Shown here: piece by piece, positions 16,588 through 25,684 of the stretch | Position numbering within the stretch: position 1 is the stretch's first letter | Layout of the letters: every line of letters starts with the position of its first letter | Source of the DNA: an uncultured Bacillota bacterium | Lineage (GTDB): Bacteria > Bacillota > Clostridia > Lachnospirales > Lachnospiraceae | Direction: 5' to 3' | DNA length: 64,000 nt | NCBI GenBank assembly: GCA_949291945.1 | Contig: CASEXH010000013.1 | Span: 26,742 to 90,741, forward strand | Translations under genes and position numbers: made by a program | Notes under the pieces: model-generated | Database searches by the model: none | Told to the model about the DNA's origin: nothing | Seen by the model: only the letters and a program-made list of their open reading frames with translations

Positions 16588-19500
16588 ATGAGCGAAGTAA
16601 GGCGTGTCTATGTTGAGAAAAAACCGGATTTTGCAGTCAAAGCAAAAGAGCTGAGACATGAGATCAAAAGTTATCTGGGAATCGGAGACGTTACCGGAGT
16701 ACGGGAACTGATCCGGTATGATGTGGAAAATATTTCTGATGAGGTATTTGAAAAAGCCTGTACCTGTGTGTTTTCTGAGCCTCCTGTAGATGATTTATAT
16801 AAGGAAACCTTTGAAGCAGCAGAAGGATCCAGGATTTTTTCCGTGGAATATCTGCCGGGACAGTTTGATCAGAGAGCAGACTCTGCAGTCCAGTGTATCC
16901 AGTTTTTGAAAGAGGACGAGGAGCCTATTATCCGTTCTGCAACCACTTATGTGATCGAAGGAAATGTTTCCGATGAAGAGCTGGAAGCCATCAAGAACCA
17001 CTGCATCAACCCAGTGGATTCCAGAGAGGCAGACCCGGCGAAACCGGAGACTTTGGTGACGAAATTTGAAGAGCCGGAGGATGTAAAGATTTTTGACGGC
17101 TTCAAAGGCATGGAAGAGGAGAAGCTGAAAGAGCTTTATGCTTCTCTGAACCTGGCTATGACTTTTAAGGATTTTCTTCATATCCAGAATTACTTTAAGA
17201 ACGAAGAAAAGAGAGATCCTTCTATGACAGAGATCCGGGTACTGGATACTTACTGGTCTGATCACTGCCGTCATACAACTTTCTCTACGGAATTGAAAAC
17301 TGTAGAGTTTGGCGAAGGGGATTATAAAGACCCCATAGTAAAAACTTATGAGAAATATCTGTCAGACCGGCAGGTTATTTATAAAGACCGGAATGACAAA
17401 TTTGTCTGCCTGATGGATCTGGCCCTTATGGCTATGAAGAAATTAAAAGCAGAGGGCAAGCTTCAGGATCAGGAAGAATCGGAAGAGATTAATGCCTGCT
17501 CTATTGTAGTTCCCGTAGATGTAGACGGAAAAGAAGAAGAGTGGCTGATCAACTTCAAAAATGAGACTCACAACCATCCTACAGAGATCGAGCCTTTCGG
17601 TGGTGCGGCTACCTGCCTCGGAGGCGCTATCCGTGATCCTCTGTCCGGACGTACCTATGTATACCAGGCTATGCGTGTCACCGGAGCAGCAGATCCCACC
17701 GTATCTGTGAAAGATACCATGAAGGGAAAACTTCCTCAGAAAAAACTGGTAAGAGGAGCTGCCCAGGGTTATTCTTCTTATGGAAATCAGATTGGTCTGG
17801 CTACCGGTTATGTAAAAGAAATCTATCATCCCAATTATGTGGCAAAACGTATGGAGATCGGCGCTGTTATGGGAGCTGCTCCAAGAAGAGCCGTTATCAG
17901 GGAGACCTCTGATCCGGGAGATATGATCATCCTTTTAGGCGGACGTACCGGTCGTGACGGCTGTGGCGGAGCAACAGGTTCATCCAAGGTACACACTGAG
18001 GAATCCATCGAGACCTGCGGCGCAGAGGTACAGAAAGGAAATGCTCCTACCGAAAGAAAGATCCAGAGACTGTTCCGGAGAGAGGAAGTCAGCAAGATCA
18101 TTAAGAAGTGCAACGACTTCGGTGCCGGCGGTGTATCCGTAGCTATCGGCGAACTGGCAGCAGGTCTGAAGATCGATCTGGACAAGGTGCCGAAGAAGTA
18201 CGCCGGCCTGGACGGCACAGAAATCGCCATTTCCGAGTCTCAGGAACGTATGGCCGTAGTGGTAGATCCCAAAGATGTAGATACCTTCCTTGGCTATGCC
18301 CAGGAGGAAAATCTGGAAGCTGTGCCTGTGGCTGTTGTAACTGAGAGCCCGAGACTGGTAATGAACTGGAGGGGCAAGACCATCGTGGATCTGTCCAGAG
18401 CTTTCCTGGATACTAACGGCGCTCATCAGGAAACAGACGTATACGTGGAAATCCCAAATAAAGAAGGAAATGTTTTAGACAGAGCTTCTGATGTGGGAGA
18501 TGTAAAGAAAAAATGGCTGGATACTCTTTCAGACCTGAATACCTGTTCCCAGAAGGGACTGGTGGAAATGTTCGACGGTTCCATCGGAGCAGGAAGCGTA
18601 TTCATGCCTTACGGCGGAAAATACCAGCTTACAGAGACCCAGACTATGGTAGCGAAGGTTCCTGTACAGAACGGAAACACCCAGACTGTTACCATGATGA
18701 GCTATGGGTTTGATCCTTATCTGTCCAGCTGGAGCCCATACCACGGAGCGGTTTACGCAGTAACAGAATCTGTGGCAAGGATCGTAGCTTCCGGCGGAGA
18801 TTACAGCAAGATCCGCTTTACCTTCCAGGAATACTTCCGGAGAATGACAGAAGATCCGCACCGCTGGAGCCAGCCTTTCGCTGCTCTTCTGGGAGCTTAT
18901 GCAGCTCAGCTTGGCTTTGGACTGCCTTCCATCGGCGGCAAGGACTCTATGTCAGGAACTTTTAATGATATCGACGTGCCTCCTACTCTGGTATCCTTTG
19001 CAGTAGATGTGGCAAAAGAAAAAGACATTATCACACCGGAACTGAAAAAGGCCGGAAGTAAGCTGGTATGGCTGAGAATGCCTAAGGCTGCTTATGATCT
19101 TCCGGATTTTGAAGCCTTAAAAGTACAGTATGGAAAATTCAGAGAAGATATCCAGGCCGGAAGGATCCTTTCTGCCTATGCCCTGGACCGTCACGGTATT
19201 GCCGCTGCTGTATCCAAGATGGCCTTCGGAAATCAGAAAGGCGTGAAGATCGAGCACAACGTAGATGAGAGAGATCTCTTCTCTCCAGGATTTGGTGATA
19301 TCATCTGTGAAGTGGCAGATGGAAAGGTAGGAGAACTGGCGATCACTTATACAGTAATCGGTGAAGTGACAGACAGCGCCTGCCTGGAATACAAGGATAT
19401 GAAGATCACGATGGCAGAGGCTCTGGAAACCTGGAAAGCGCCTCTGGAAAAAGTCTTTAAGACTCGTTCCGGTTCTGAGACAGATGATGCCACTAAAAGT

Positions 19501-20355
19501 ATGGATAAGGGCCTCTATGATACCAAAGACGTACACATCTGCTCCCACAAGATTGCTCAGCCCACCGTGTTTATTCCGGTATTTCCGGGAACCAACTGCG
19601 AATACGACAGCACAAAGGCATTTGAAAGAGCGGGAGCGAAGGTTATTACCAAGGTATTCAAGAATCTGGATGCGGAGCACATCCGTGATTCTGTGGAAGT
19701 CTTTGAAAAAGCCATTGACCAGGCGCAGATGATCATGTTCCCAGGCGGTTTCTCCGCCGGTGACGAGCCTGACGGATCTGCCAAGTTCTTTGCTACAGCC
19801 TTCCAGAACGCAAAGATCAAAGAGGCAGTTATGCGGCTGTTAAATGAGAGAGACGGACTGGCCCTTGGTATCTGCAACGGCTTCCAGGCTCTGATCAAAC
19901 TGGGACTGGTTCCCTACGGCGAGATCACAGGACAGACCGAAGACTCTCCTACATTGACCTTTAACACCATTGGCCGTCATATTTCCAAGATGGTCTATAC
20001 AAAGGTTGTTACAAACAAATCCCCATGGCTGTTAAAGGCAGAACTTGGAAAAGTATACACCAATCCTGCTTCCCACGGAGAGGGACGTTTCGTAGCCAGT
20101 GATGAATGGCTGAAGAAACTTTTTGAGAACGGACAGGTAGCTACCCAGTACTGTGATCTGAACGGCAACATCACCATGGACGAAGAGTGGAATGTAAACG
20201 GTTCTTACTGTGCCATTGAAGGAATCACAAGCCCTGACGGACGTGTTCTGGGCAAGATGGCTCACTCTGAGAGACGTGGCGACGGCGTAGCCATTAATAT
20301 CTACGGCGAACAGGATATGAAGATCTTTGAGTCCGGAGTGGAGTATTTCAAATAA
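16588..20355 (+). CDS. purL: Phosphoribosylformylglycinamidine synthase, single-chain
   Basis: Fourth step of purine synthesis, converting FGAR to FGAM with glutamine and ATP. The 1255-aa chain fuses the AIRS-like synthase domains (SDHCRHTTFSTEL, NETHNHPTEIEPFGGAATCLGGAIRDP, GGKDSMSGTF) to a C-terminal class I glutamine amidotransferase (PVFPGTNCEYDS, nucleophile Cys in LGICNGFQALIKLG). Many Firmicutes instead have separate PurL/PurQ/PurS; the large single chain is also known from Clostridia. The start at 16588 follows AGAAAGGAG; an ATG 11 codons earlier lacks a site. It stands alone here, outside any pur cluster, and ends at a strong hairpin. Confidence 0.96.
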   Translation: MSEVRRVYVEKKPDFAVKAKELRHEIKSYLGIGDVTGVRELIRYDVENISDEVFEKACTCVFSEPPVDDLYKETFEAAEGSRIFSVEYLPGQFDQRADSAVQCIQFLKEDEEPIIRSATTYVIEGNVSDEELEAIKNHCINPVDSREADPAKPETLVTKFEEPEDVKIFDGFKGMEEEKLKELYASLNLAMTFKDFLHIQNYFKNEEKRDPSMTEIRVLDTYWSDHCRHTTFSTELKTVEFGEGDYKDPIVKTYEKYLSDRQVIYKDRNDKFVCLMDLALMAMKKLKAEGKLQDQEESEEINACSIVVPVDVDGKEEEWLINFKNETHNHPTEIEPFGGAATCLGGAIRDPLSGRTYVYQAMRVTGAADPTVSVKDTMKGKLPQKKLVRGAAQGYSSYGNQIGLATGYVKEIYHPNYVAKRMEIGAVMGAAPRRAVIRETSDPGDMIILLGGRTGRDGCGGATGSSKVHTEESIETCGAEVQKGNAPTERKIQRLFRREEVSKIIKKCNDFGAGGVSVAIGELAAGLKIDLDKVPKKYAGLDGTEIAISESQERMAVVVDPKDVDTFLGYAQEENLEAVPVAVVTESPRLVMNWRGKTIVDLSRAFLDTNGAHQETDVYVEIPNKEGNVLDRASDVGDVKKKWLDTLSDLNTCSQKGLVEMFDGSIGAGSVFMPYGGKYQLTETQTMVAKVPVQNGNTQTVTMMSYGFDPYLSSWSPYHGAVYAVTESVARIVASGGDYSKIRFTFQEYFRRMTEDPHRWSQPFAALLGAYAAQLGFGLPSIGGKDSMSGTFNDIDVPPTLVSFAVDVAKEKDIITPELKKAGSKLVWLRMPKAAYDLPDFEALKVQYGKFREDIQAGRILSAYALDRHGIAAAVSKMAFGNQKGVKIEHNVDERDLFSPGFGDIICEVADGKVGELAITYTVIGEVTDSACLEYKDMKITMAEALETWKAPLEKVFKTRSGSETDDATKSMDKGLYDTKDVHICSHKIAQPTVFIPVFPGTNCEYDSTKAFERAGAKVITKVFKNLDAEHIRDSVEVFEKAIDQAQMIMFPGGFSAGDEPDGSAKFFATAFQNAKIKEAVMRLLNERDGLALGICNGFQALIKLGLVPYGEITGQTEDSPTLTFNTIGRHISKMVYTKVVTNKSPWLLKAELGKVYTNPASHGEGRFVASDEWLKKLFENGQVATQYCDLNGNITMDEEWNVNGSYCAIEGITSPDGRVLGKMAHSERRGDGVAINIYGEQDMKIFESGVEYFK

Positions 20356-20380
20356 AAAATCAGAAAGAATCATATAAAGA

Positions 20381-20420
20381 AAAAGCACAGGGCCCTTACA
20401 AGGGTTCACTGTGCTTTTTC
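20381..20420. terminator. Bidirectional terminator between purL and the toxin gene
   Basis: AAAAGCACAG pairs with CTGTGCTTTT around an inner CCTT/AAGG pairing. Flanking A and T tracts allow termination from both converging genes. Confidence 0.85.
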
Positions 20421-20433
20421 TATTGAAGGACGA

Positions 20434-20712
20434 TTACATATTAAAAATATCTCCATGAGTTCCGGTATCAACAAGGGTAAGAGTCAGAATATTTTTTTCA
20501 ACCAGATAGACTAATAGCCAATCCGGCTTTATATGACATTCTCGGAATCCCTGAAACCTGCCGCTTAATCCGTGGTCACGATATTTTTTATCAAGAGTTT
20601 TTCCCTGACGCAGCAAATCTATAACTTCATCAAGAAGAGAAAGATCATAGCCACGTTTTTTCATTAGTTTATAACTTCTTTTGTAAGCAGTTGTAAACTT
20701 TACTTCGTACAT
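20434..20712 (-). CDS. Type II toxin, YafQ/RelE-family mRNA interferase
   Basis: A 92-aa ribosome-dependent endoribonuclease. Residues matching the E. coli YafQ catalytic set are all present: H47, H60, D64, W65 (ECHIKPDWLLVY), H86 and F90 (TGTHGDIF). Its ATG follows the antitoxin TAA directly, so translation is coupled. The gene appears intact, so the toxin should be active when the antitoxin is lost. It is isolated between purL and a LysR gene with no mobile-element remnants around it. Confidence 0.93.
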   Translation of the reverse strand: MYEVKFTTAYKRSYKLMKKRGYDLSLLDEVIDLLRQGKTLDKKYRDHGLSGRFQGFRECHIKPDWLLVYLVEKNILTLTLVDTGTHGDIFNM

Positions 20713-20985
20713 TTACTCCTCCAGGGCTTTTTTTAATTCTTCCATGCTTTGATAGCCTTTTACGCTTGGATCTCGAGAGATCCGCTTAGCTTCATCCATT
20801 GCTTCTAATGTCTGTTGACTGTAATTTGGTATTTCTACATTAAAAGGAAGACCGCCTCGGAGAACACATTGATGAAGGAAAATGTTTACAGCACTGGACA
20901 TATCAAGTCCTAGATGGTCAAATAAGTCTATTGCTTTCTTTTTGACATCTGAATCAATGCGTATCTGTGTCGGAGTTGTCGCCAT
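20713..20985 (-). CDS. Type II antitoxin, RelB/DinJ family
   Basis: A 90-aa antitoxin with an N-terminal ribbon-helix-helix DNA-binding segment (TPTQIRIDSDVKKKAIDLFDHLG, residues 4-26, then MSSAVNIFLHQCVLRGGLPF) and a C-terminal acidic, flexible toxin-neutralising tail. It should bind YafQ and repress its own promoter. GGTGGTGAT precedes the ATG. The promoter is perfect consensus, which fits a strongly self-repressed operon. Confidence 0.93.
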   Translation of the reverse strand: MATTPTQIRIDSDVKKKAIDLFDHLGLDMSSAVNIFLHQCVLRGGLPFNVEIPNYSQQTLEAMDEAKRISRDPSVKGYQSMEELKKALEE

Positions 20986-21006
20986 GATATCACCACCTTT
21001 TAAATG

Positions 21007-21035
21007 ATTATATGCGATTTGGTTTACAATGTCAA
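21007..21035 (-). promoter_or_regulatory. Perfect-consensus promoter of the toxin-antitoxin operon
   Basis: Minus strand: TTGACA (21035-21030), 17-base spacer, TATAAT (21012-21007), 21 bases before the antitoxin start. Confidence 0.85.
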
Positions 21036-21057
21036 TTATTTGAGAAAGAATGAAAAA

Positions 21058-21981
21058 TTATTTAGTAATTTCCCACGCTTCCATAATCTGCCGGCAGACA
21101 TAGGGAACCAGGGGATTCTCATTGGATTTCCGGTAGATAAACCCCATGGTACTATCCATATCCTGAATAGGAACCCGGACCAGCTGTTGATTTTCACTGT
21201 CCCGCATATAGGTATCTGCAATAAAAATTTCCATGCCGGTATCAAAGTTACAGATAAAGGCGTTGGGAGAGCTGACATATTTGGATACCAGAGGGGAAAA
21301 ACCGGCTTTGGAGCACATCTGAACCACAAGCTGCTCATACATAGGGGTATCTTTCGGTGACACCATAAGAAAAGAATAAGGCTGCAGTTCCTGAACGGAA
21401 ACAGAATCCCTGGAGGAAAGGGGATGTTCCGGGCGCATGTAAGTGTAATAGGTCCCGGCAGGAAGAGAATGGCAGACAAAAGCCTCCTGCTGGTAGGAAG
21501 GCAGTTCAAAACCACAGGTGATGACAATGTCAAGTTCCCCTTTCAGAAGCTGTCGGTTCAGATCCTGAAAAGGGAGACACTCTGTATGAAAATTTGTGAA
21601 TTTCTTTTCCTTCTGGAGTAAATTTTTTGTATCTAAAAATATTCTTTCCAGATTGGAGGAATCCGGAAGCCCTACGGTTACAGGAAGAGAAGCTCCTGCC
21701 TGGATCGTATGGGCTTTTTCCAGAGCTTTCTGAGACAAGGCAAGAATATCGGAAAACTCTTCCATAAGATGCCGGCCTGCCGGGGTCAGCCGCAGATGCT
21801 GTTTGTCACGGATAAATAAGTAAAGGCCCAGAGTATCCTCCAGATATTTTATATTTTTGCTTACCATAGACTGAGAAAGATGGAGATACTGAGCTGCCTT
21901 TGTAATGCTTTCCCTCTGGGCGGCAGCCAGAAATATCTGTATCTGGGAGAGTTTGATATCCAGCATATTAAAGTACTTCAT
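21058..21981 (-). CDS. LysR-type transcriptional regulator
   Basis: A 307-aa LTTR with N-terminal HTH (FLAAAQRESITKAAQYLHLS, QSMVSKNIKYLEDTLG) and a ligand-binding domain. The ATG at 21981 follows AAAGGAGAA; an 18-codon upstream extension has no site and is rejected. It is divergent from the UroD-like methyltransferase gene at 22146, with about 165 bases between, the classic arrangement for an LTTR controlling its neighbour. The inducer is unknown. Confidence 0.9.
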   Translation of the reverse strand: MKYFNMLDIKLSQIQIFLAAAQRESITKAAQYLHLSQSMVSKNIKYLEDTLGLYLFIRDKQHLRLTPAGRHLMEEFSDILALSQKALEKAHTIQAGASLPVTVGLPDSSNLERIFLDTKNLLQKEKKFTNFHTECLPFQDLNRQLLKGELDIVITCGFELPSYQQEAFVCHSLPAGTYYTYMRPEHPLSSRDSVSVQELQPYSFLMVSPKDTPMYEQLVVQMCSKAGFSPLVSKYVSSPNAFICNFDTGMEIFIADTYMRDSENQQLVRVPIQDMDSTMGFIYRKSNENPLVPYVCRQIMEAWEITK

Positions 21982-22107
21982 GTGATCTTCTCCTTTGCTG
22001 CTTTTTAGTTTACCATTTTCAGAAAAACAGTACAAGATTTCACAGGTAATTCCCTTTTGGAATCACTTCCGGCGGAACTATCATTATGCAGGAGAAAAAG
22101 AATCCGC

Positions 22108-22113
22108 TATACT
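22108..22113 (+). promoter_or_regulatory. Candidate -10 of the UroD-like gene
   Basis: TATACT 33 bases before the start, with no good -35 at the right distance. This is consistent with activator dependence on the divergent LysR protein. Confidence 0.35.
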
Positions 22114-22145
22114 GAAAGCAGAAGAAAGAACAGGAGGTTTGTTTT

Positions 22146-23207
22146 ATGAGCGGATTAACATTTGATAAGGAAAAAGAAATGGGTACAGAAGAATTTTATC
22201 CGGAGTTTCCCCTTCCCTACGGAACGGCTCCTGCCAAGATTCCGAAATTTCATACTCCCATTACCCCAAGGGAAAATTTTGAACGGATCATGAGAAATGA
22301 AAAGCCTTTGTGGGTGCCAAATTATTATGTGGATTTTAATTTTATTCAGCCTCTGGTGATGAAAGACGCAGCTGCCAGATGGACCGGAGGAAAGGACTGG
22401 TTTGGTATTGAATGGCAGTATGAGCCTCTGACCAATGCCAGTATGGTAAAGCCCGGGACCAGAAGGCTCAGTGATATCACCAAATGGGAAGAAGAACTGG
22501 AATTTCCGGATCTGGCAAAAGTAGACTGGGAAAAGGACTTTAAGGAAAATTATGAAGGAAAGCTGGATAAAGACCGGCCTACCATGTTTGTAATTGTAAA
22601 CGGCCTATTTGAGAGAACTGCGGACCTTACCAGTTTTGAAGATGCTTTCTGCTATCTTATTGAAGAGCCGGAGGCTCTGGAAGCTTTTTACACACGTCTT
22701 ACAGACTGGCTGATCCAGCTGATCACGATTGTACACCAGGTCTATGGGGTGGATGTGATCACACTTCATGATGATATGGGAACCCAGAGAAGCCCATTTT
22801 TCTCTACCCAGATGTTCAGAGAAATCATGTGTCCTCACTATCAAAGGATCACGAATGCAGCTCATGAACTGGGCATGTATGTAAATTTCCATTCCTGCGG
22901 CTGTATTGAAGCCCACCTGGAGGCCATTATTGAGGCGGGATTTGACTGTTGGGAAGGCCAGGACAACAGCAACGACAAAAAAAGAACAATGGAACTGTGC
23001 GGAGACCGGCTGGTGCAGTCCAGCAATTTTGTGCCGGAACCGGATATGCCCATAGAGGAAGCCAGAAAAGTTTTAAAGGATTGGGTAGAGACACTGGGAA
23101 AGAAAGGCCGGTTTATGATCTGGCTGAATACCACCCAGGAACCCTATCTGACGGAAGGAAGCAGGACTATTTATGAGACATCCAGAAAATTATATGAAAA
23201 TGAATAA
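22146..23207 (+). CDS. Uroporphyrinogen decarboxylase-like (MtaA/CmuA-type) methyltransferase family protein
   Basis: A 353-aa TIM-barrel protein of the URO-D superfamily. The zinc-type motif HSCGC (H249, C251, C253) and VITLHDDMGTQ mark the corrinoid-linked methyltransferase branch and not true HemE, which lacks that His-x-Cys. Family members move methyl groups between methylated substrates, corrinoid proteins and thiols or tetrahydrofolate in O-demethylation and methylamine use. No corrinoid protein, reactivase or partner methyltransferase lies nearby, so it is an orphan under a divergent LysR gene. CAGGAGG precedes the ATG. Exact substrate unknown. Confidence 0.82.
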   Translation: MSGLTFDKEKEMGTEEFYPEFPLPYGTAPAKIPKFHTPITPRENFERIMRNEKPLWVPNYYVDFNFIQPLVMKDAAARWTGGKDWFGIEWQYEPLTNASMVKPGTRRLSDITKWEEELEFPDLAKVDWEKDFKENYEGKLDKDRPTMFVIVNGLFERTADLTSFEDAFCYLIEEPEALEAFYTRLTDWLIQLITIVHQVYGVDVITLHDDMGTQRSPFFSTQMFREIMCPHYQRITNAAHELGMYVNFHSCGCIEAHLEAIIEAGFDCWEGQDNSNDKKRTMELCGDRLVQSSNFVPEPDMPIEEARKVLKDWVETLGKKGRFMIWLNTTQEPYLTEGSRTIYETSRKLYENE

Positions 23208-23235
23208 CAAAAATTTTCCCGGATAATAAGTGAGA

Positions 23236-23277
23236 AAGACTGCCGCTGATCCTTGTGAAAAAGCGGCAGTCTTTTTT
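23236..23277. terminator. Bidirectional terminator
   Basis: A 12-base perfect stem AAGACTGCCGCT/AGCGGCAGTCTT with a 14-base loop and T6. It lies between the converging UroD-like and OLD-family genes and overlaps the OLD stop codon. Confidence 0.9.
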
Positions 23278-25132
23278 ACGTCCGTTTTCTGTTCTCAAAA
23301 AATGGTATTTTTTCAATAGCTCCCAGTATATCCTGGAAATCTTCCCTGGGAGCCAGATCCATATACTTTCTTAACAGGCTGGTTTCCTGTTTCTTATAAG
23401 GGCCGTAGAAGATATTATAAAGGTCATGACCACGGACGTAGGTTTTGATCTCTTCCATGTGGTTCTGTATTTCGTCCTCAGTGGTCAGATCTTTTCCCAA
23501 CACCTGAAGGAGATGACGGCCTCCCCGGGTCCGGTGGAGATATTCTTTCCATTTTTCCAGAAGGATCTTATAGAAATCTTCCGGGCTTTTGAGGATTCCC
23601 AGTTTTGCCATGACCTCCGGATTCAGGAAGTAATTTTCAAAAGAGTAGTATTTCAGTACCAGTACATTTTTGGCCGTTACTCTCGGGAGACGGTCCACAT
23701 CTTCCAGGTTCCGTTCTTCGTAGTATTTACACAGGGAGCGGACCAGCTCTTCATGGTCTTTCCCGTCTCCGTCCCGGATCATGAGAAACTGATCCTTCAG
23801 GTACACCTGGTTCATGTATTTGAGATTTGCATAGGTCTTAATATTGGTGCAGCTGTTGGTAGTGATAATGGACACCCGGGACAGACTGCCGTCTTCGTTG
23901 TAGATCTCGGAATAATACTTTTCCAGGAGAAGGGGAAGACGGCTTTTATCCTGTTTTCCCTCGACGATAAATACGAAATCCACACCCAGAAGATCTCCTG
24001 CAGAGTAGCCCAGATCTTCCAGCACCCGGGAGAGATTCGTCTTTTTCCGGACGGAGGGAAGTCCCTTTTCATCCAGAAGGATCTGACGGATCTGCCGGCT
24101 GTTAAAGGGAGACAGCAGATTGGGAGAGTGGGTGGAAAAGATTACCTGGCATTTTTTGGAAAGCCGGTACAGGATCTCGCTGGAGGTTTTCTGAAGCTGG
24201 GGATGGAGAAAGATTTCCGGATCCTCCATAAGGAGAATGGAGGGGAGCCGGCCGTCGTCTTCCATATAGGCTTCCAGAAGAGACAAAAGGTAAATGCTCC
24301 GCATTCCCTCTCCCAACTGAGCTACAGGGGAAGGCTCTTCCTGATTTTTCTGGCGGATATATCCCTGTACCTGGAAAAGCTCTCCGGTGTGGGTGGTAAG
24401 ATCATAGGTGATTTCTCCGTGATAACCGCTGTTTTTTCCGAAATACTGATTTACTTTGTCAGAGAAATCTTTCAGATTCATATGATACAGCTTATATTCC
24501 AGGAGCTTTTCTGTCTCAAAAGCATTCAGCTCTTCCGGTGTCTTCCGGTTCAGAAGGCCGATACAGGAAAAACAGTGGGTACACTTTTTCATAGGGCTGA
24601 AAAGGCAGCAGTCCATCCGCATCTGGTTCAGCAGATCGTCCTCTGTAAAAGACAGGAGATTGCCCTGGACTTTTTCCAGATTCCTTTCGCTGTCCAGAAA
24701 ATAGACAGAGGGAAGAATCTGGGGAATGTACCGGTTATTTTTATGAAAGCCATCATGATACCGGATGCTGCCGTTCTGGTTGGCAATATAGGTAAAAGTC
24801 AGCTGGTCATTCTGAAAAGAGGGAAGTTTCTGGCAGAAATCCCGGTACCAGGAATCCCATCGTTTATAGGGGCTGACCTTTTTGGAATGAAATAATAATT
24901 CCAGATCACCGGAGGACATGGAGAGGGAAAGAGAAATTTCGATATTCTGCTTTCTGATGTTAAAATCGAAGGGGGAAGGGTGATATTCTCCCATAGCAGC
25001 GGCAATGGCCTGGAGAATGGAAGATTTTCCCACGCTGTTTTTGCCTACCAGGATCAGAGCGGATCCGATATCCCGGAGGATCATATTTTCTATAGATTTA
25101 AAATTTTGTATCTGAAGAAAAGATATTTCCAT
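23276..25132 (-). CDS. OLD-family ATP-dependent endonuclease (AAA ATPase plus TOPRIM)
   Basis: A 618-aa protein. The N-terminal ABC/SMC-like ATPase has Walker A GKNSVGKSS (30-38), signature-like QLGEGMRS (272-279), Walker B LLMEDPE (300-306) and the switch STHSP (333-337). A TOPRIM nuclease follows, with FIVEGKQDKSRLP (E391, D395) and the RDGDGKD acidic cluster (D454, D456). A Cys-rich insertion in the ATPase (C175, C176, C184, C187, C190) looks metal-binding and is not a usual OLD feature. OLD proteins act in phage exclusion and repair (P2 Old, GajA of Gabija). No GajB-like helicase or reverse transcriptase partner is adjacent, so this is a standalone type. AAGGAGG precedes the ATG. Confidence 0.85.
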   Translation of the reverse strand: MEISFLQIQNFKSIENMILRDIGSALILVGKNSVGKSSILQAIAAAMGEYHPSPFDFNIRKQNIEISLSLSMSSGDLELLFHSKKVSPYKRWDSWYRDFCQKLPSFQNDQLTFTYIANQNGSIRYHDGFHKNNRYIPQILPSVYFLDSERNLEKVQGNLLSFTEDDLLNQMRMDCCLFSPMKKCTHCFSCIGLLNRKTPEELNAFETEKLLEYKLYHMNLKDFSDKVNQYFGKNSGYHGEITYDLTTHTGELFQVQGYIRQKNQEEPSPVAQLGEGMRSIYLLSLLEAYMEDDGRLPSILLMEDPEIFLHPQLQKTSSEILYRLSKKCQVIFSTHSPNLLSPFNSRQIRQILLDEKGLPSVRKKTNLSRVLEDLGYSAGDLLGVDFVFIVEGKQDKSRLPLLLEKYYSEIYNEDGSLSRVSIITTNSCTNIKTYANLKYMNQVYLKDQFLMIRDGDGKDHEELVRSLCKYYEERNLEDVDRLPRVTAKNVLVLKYYSFENYFLNPEVMAKLGILKSPEDFYKILLEKWKEYLHRTRGGRHLLQVLGKDLTTEDEIQNHMEEIKTYVRGHDLYNIFYGPYKKQETSLLRKYMDLAPREDFQDILGAIEKIPFFENRKRT

Positions 25133-25180
25133 AAAGTGCCTCCTTTTTGCTGGATCTGTTACTCTAAGTGCAGGAAAGGC

Positions 25181-25192
25181 CAGAGGCCTCTG
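25181..25192. repeat. Perfect 12-bp palindrome in the OLD gene leader
   Basis: CAGAGGCCTCTG about 50 bases upstream of the OLD start codon. It could be an operator; no binding protein can be named. Confidence 0.35.
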
Positions 25193-25300
25193 ATATCTGG
25201 ATTTTGAATTTTATGGTTATTTTCATCATAGCATAGGAAGGAGAAAAATGGTACAGAAAAAGACGGGAGATTTCCTTTCATATGAGATAAAAAAGAAAGA

Positions 25301-25366
25301 AAATGTAAAAAGTATTTGACATAATACTATAGGAGAATTATACTGAAAATGTAAAAAAGATTTGAC
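25301..25366 (+). promoter_or_regulatory. Promoter with duplicated 20-bp element
   Basis: Consensus TTGACA (25316-25321), 17 bases, TATACT (25339-25344). A 20-base element beginning AAATGTAAAAA and ending ATTTGAC occurs at 25301-25320 and again at 25347-25366 with 18/20 identity. One copy covers the -35 and the other lies just after the -10, flanking the core promoter like paired operators for the XRE protein encoded downstream. Confidence 0.65.
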
Positions 25367-25386
25367 GTTTTCAGAGGAGGATTCTT

Positions 25387-25683
25387 ATGGCGAAGTATGT
25401 GGGGATATTAATTTTTTGTGCTGCTATACTACTGATTTTTATAGCATTGGATATTGGCATGCTCATATCTATAGTACGTTCGGGAGATGAACGCAGACAG
25501 ATTATTGTCTGGAAAGCCAGTGCTTTTACCCTTATGGGAGTGACGGGAGCTTTGATCATTGAGATCATCGAAAACCTGGCAACGGGACAGGAGATGACTA
25601 TGAATCCTTTCGTTCATCTGACAGCTACGGCCATGGTTTATTTCGGGGCGCTGTTATTTTTTAAGAAAAGGCATGGTGGCTGA
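25387..25683 (+). CDS. Small integral membrane protein, unknown function
   Basis: A 98-residue protein with about three hydrophobic segments (near 5-27, 50-66 and 77-91) and short charged loops, starting MAKYVGILIFCAAILLIF. AGAGGAGG lies seven bases before the ATG. It is followed within two bases by an XRE regulator gene. Such small membrane protein plus HTH pairs are common in Firmicutes, but I do not recognise a named family or function for this one. Confidence 0.75.
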   Translation: MAKYVGILIFCAAILLIFIALDIGMLISIVRSGDERRQIIVWKASAFTLMGVTGALIIEIIENLATGQEMTMNPFVHLTATAMVYFGALLFFKKRHGG

Positions 25684-25684
25684 T

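Noticed and set aside
23426..24895. A 489-codon open frame on the plus strand opposite the OLD-family gene
   Set aside because: It is antisense to a protein with intact ATPase and TOPRIM motifs, has no ribosome binding site, and its translation has no recognisable domain; it is a shadow of codon bias.
20434..25132. Defence island formed by the toxin-antitoxin pair, OLD nuclease and neighbours
   Set aside because: A LysR gene and a metabolic methyltransferase lie between them, with separate terminators and no integration marks; clustering is suggestive only.
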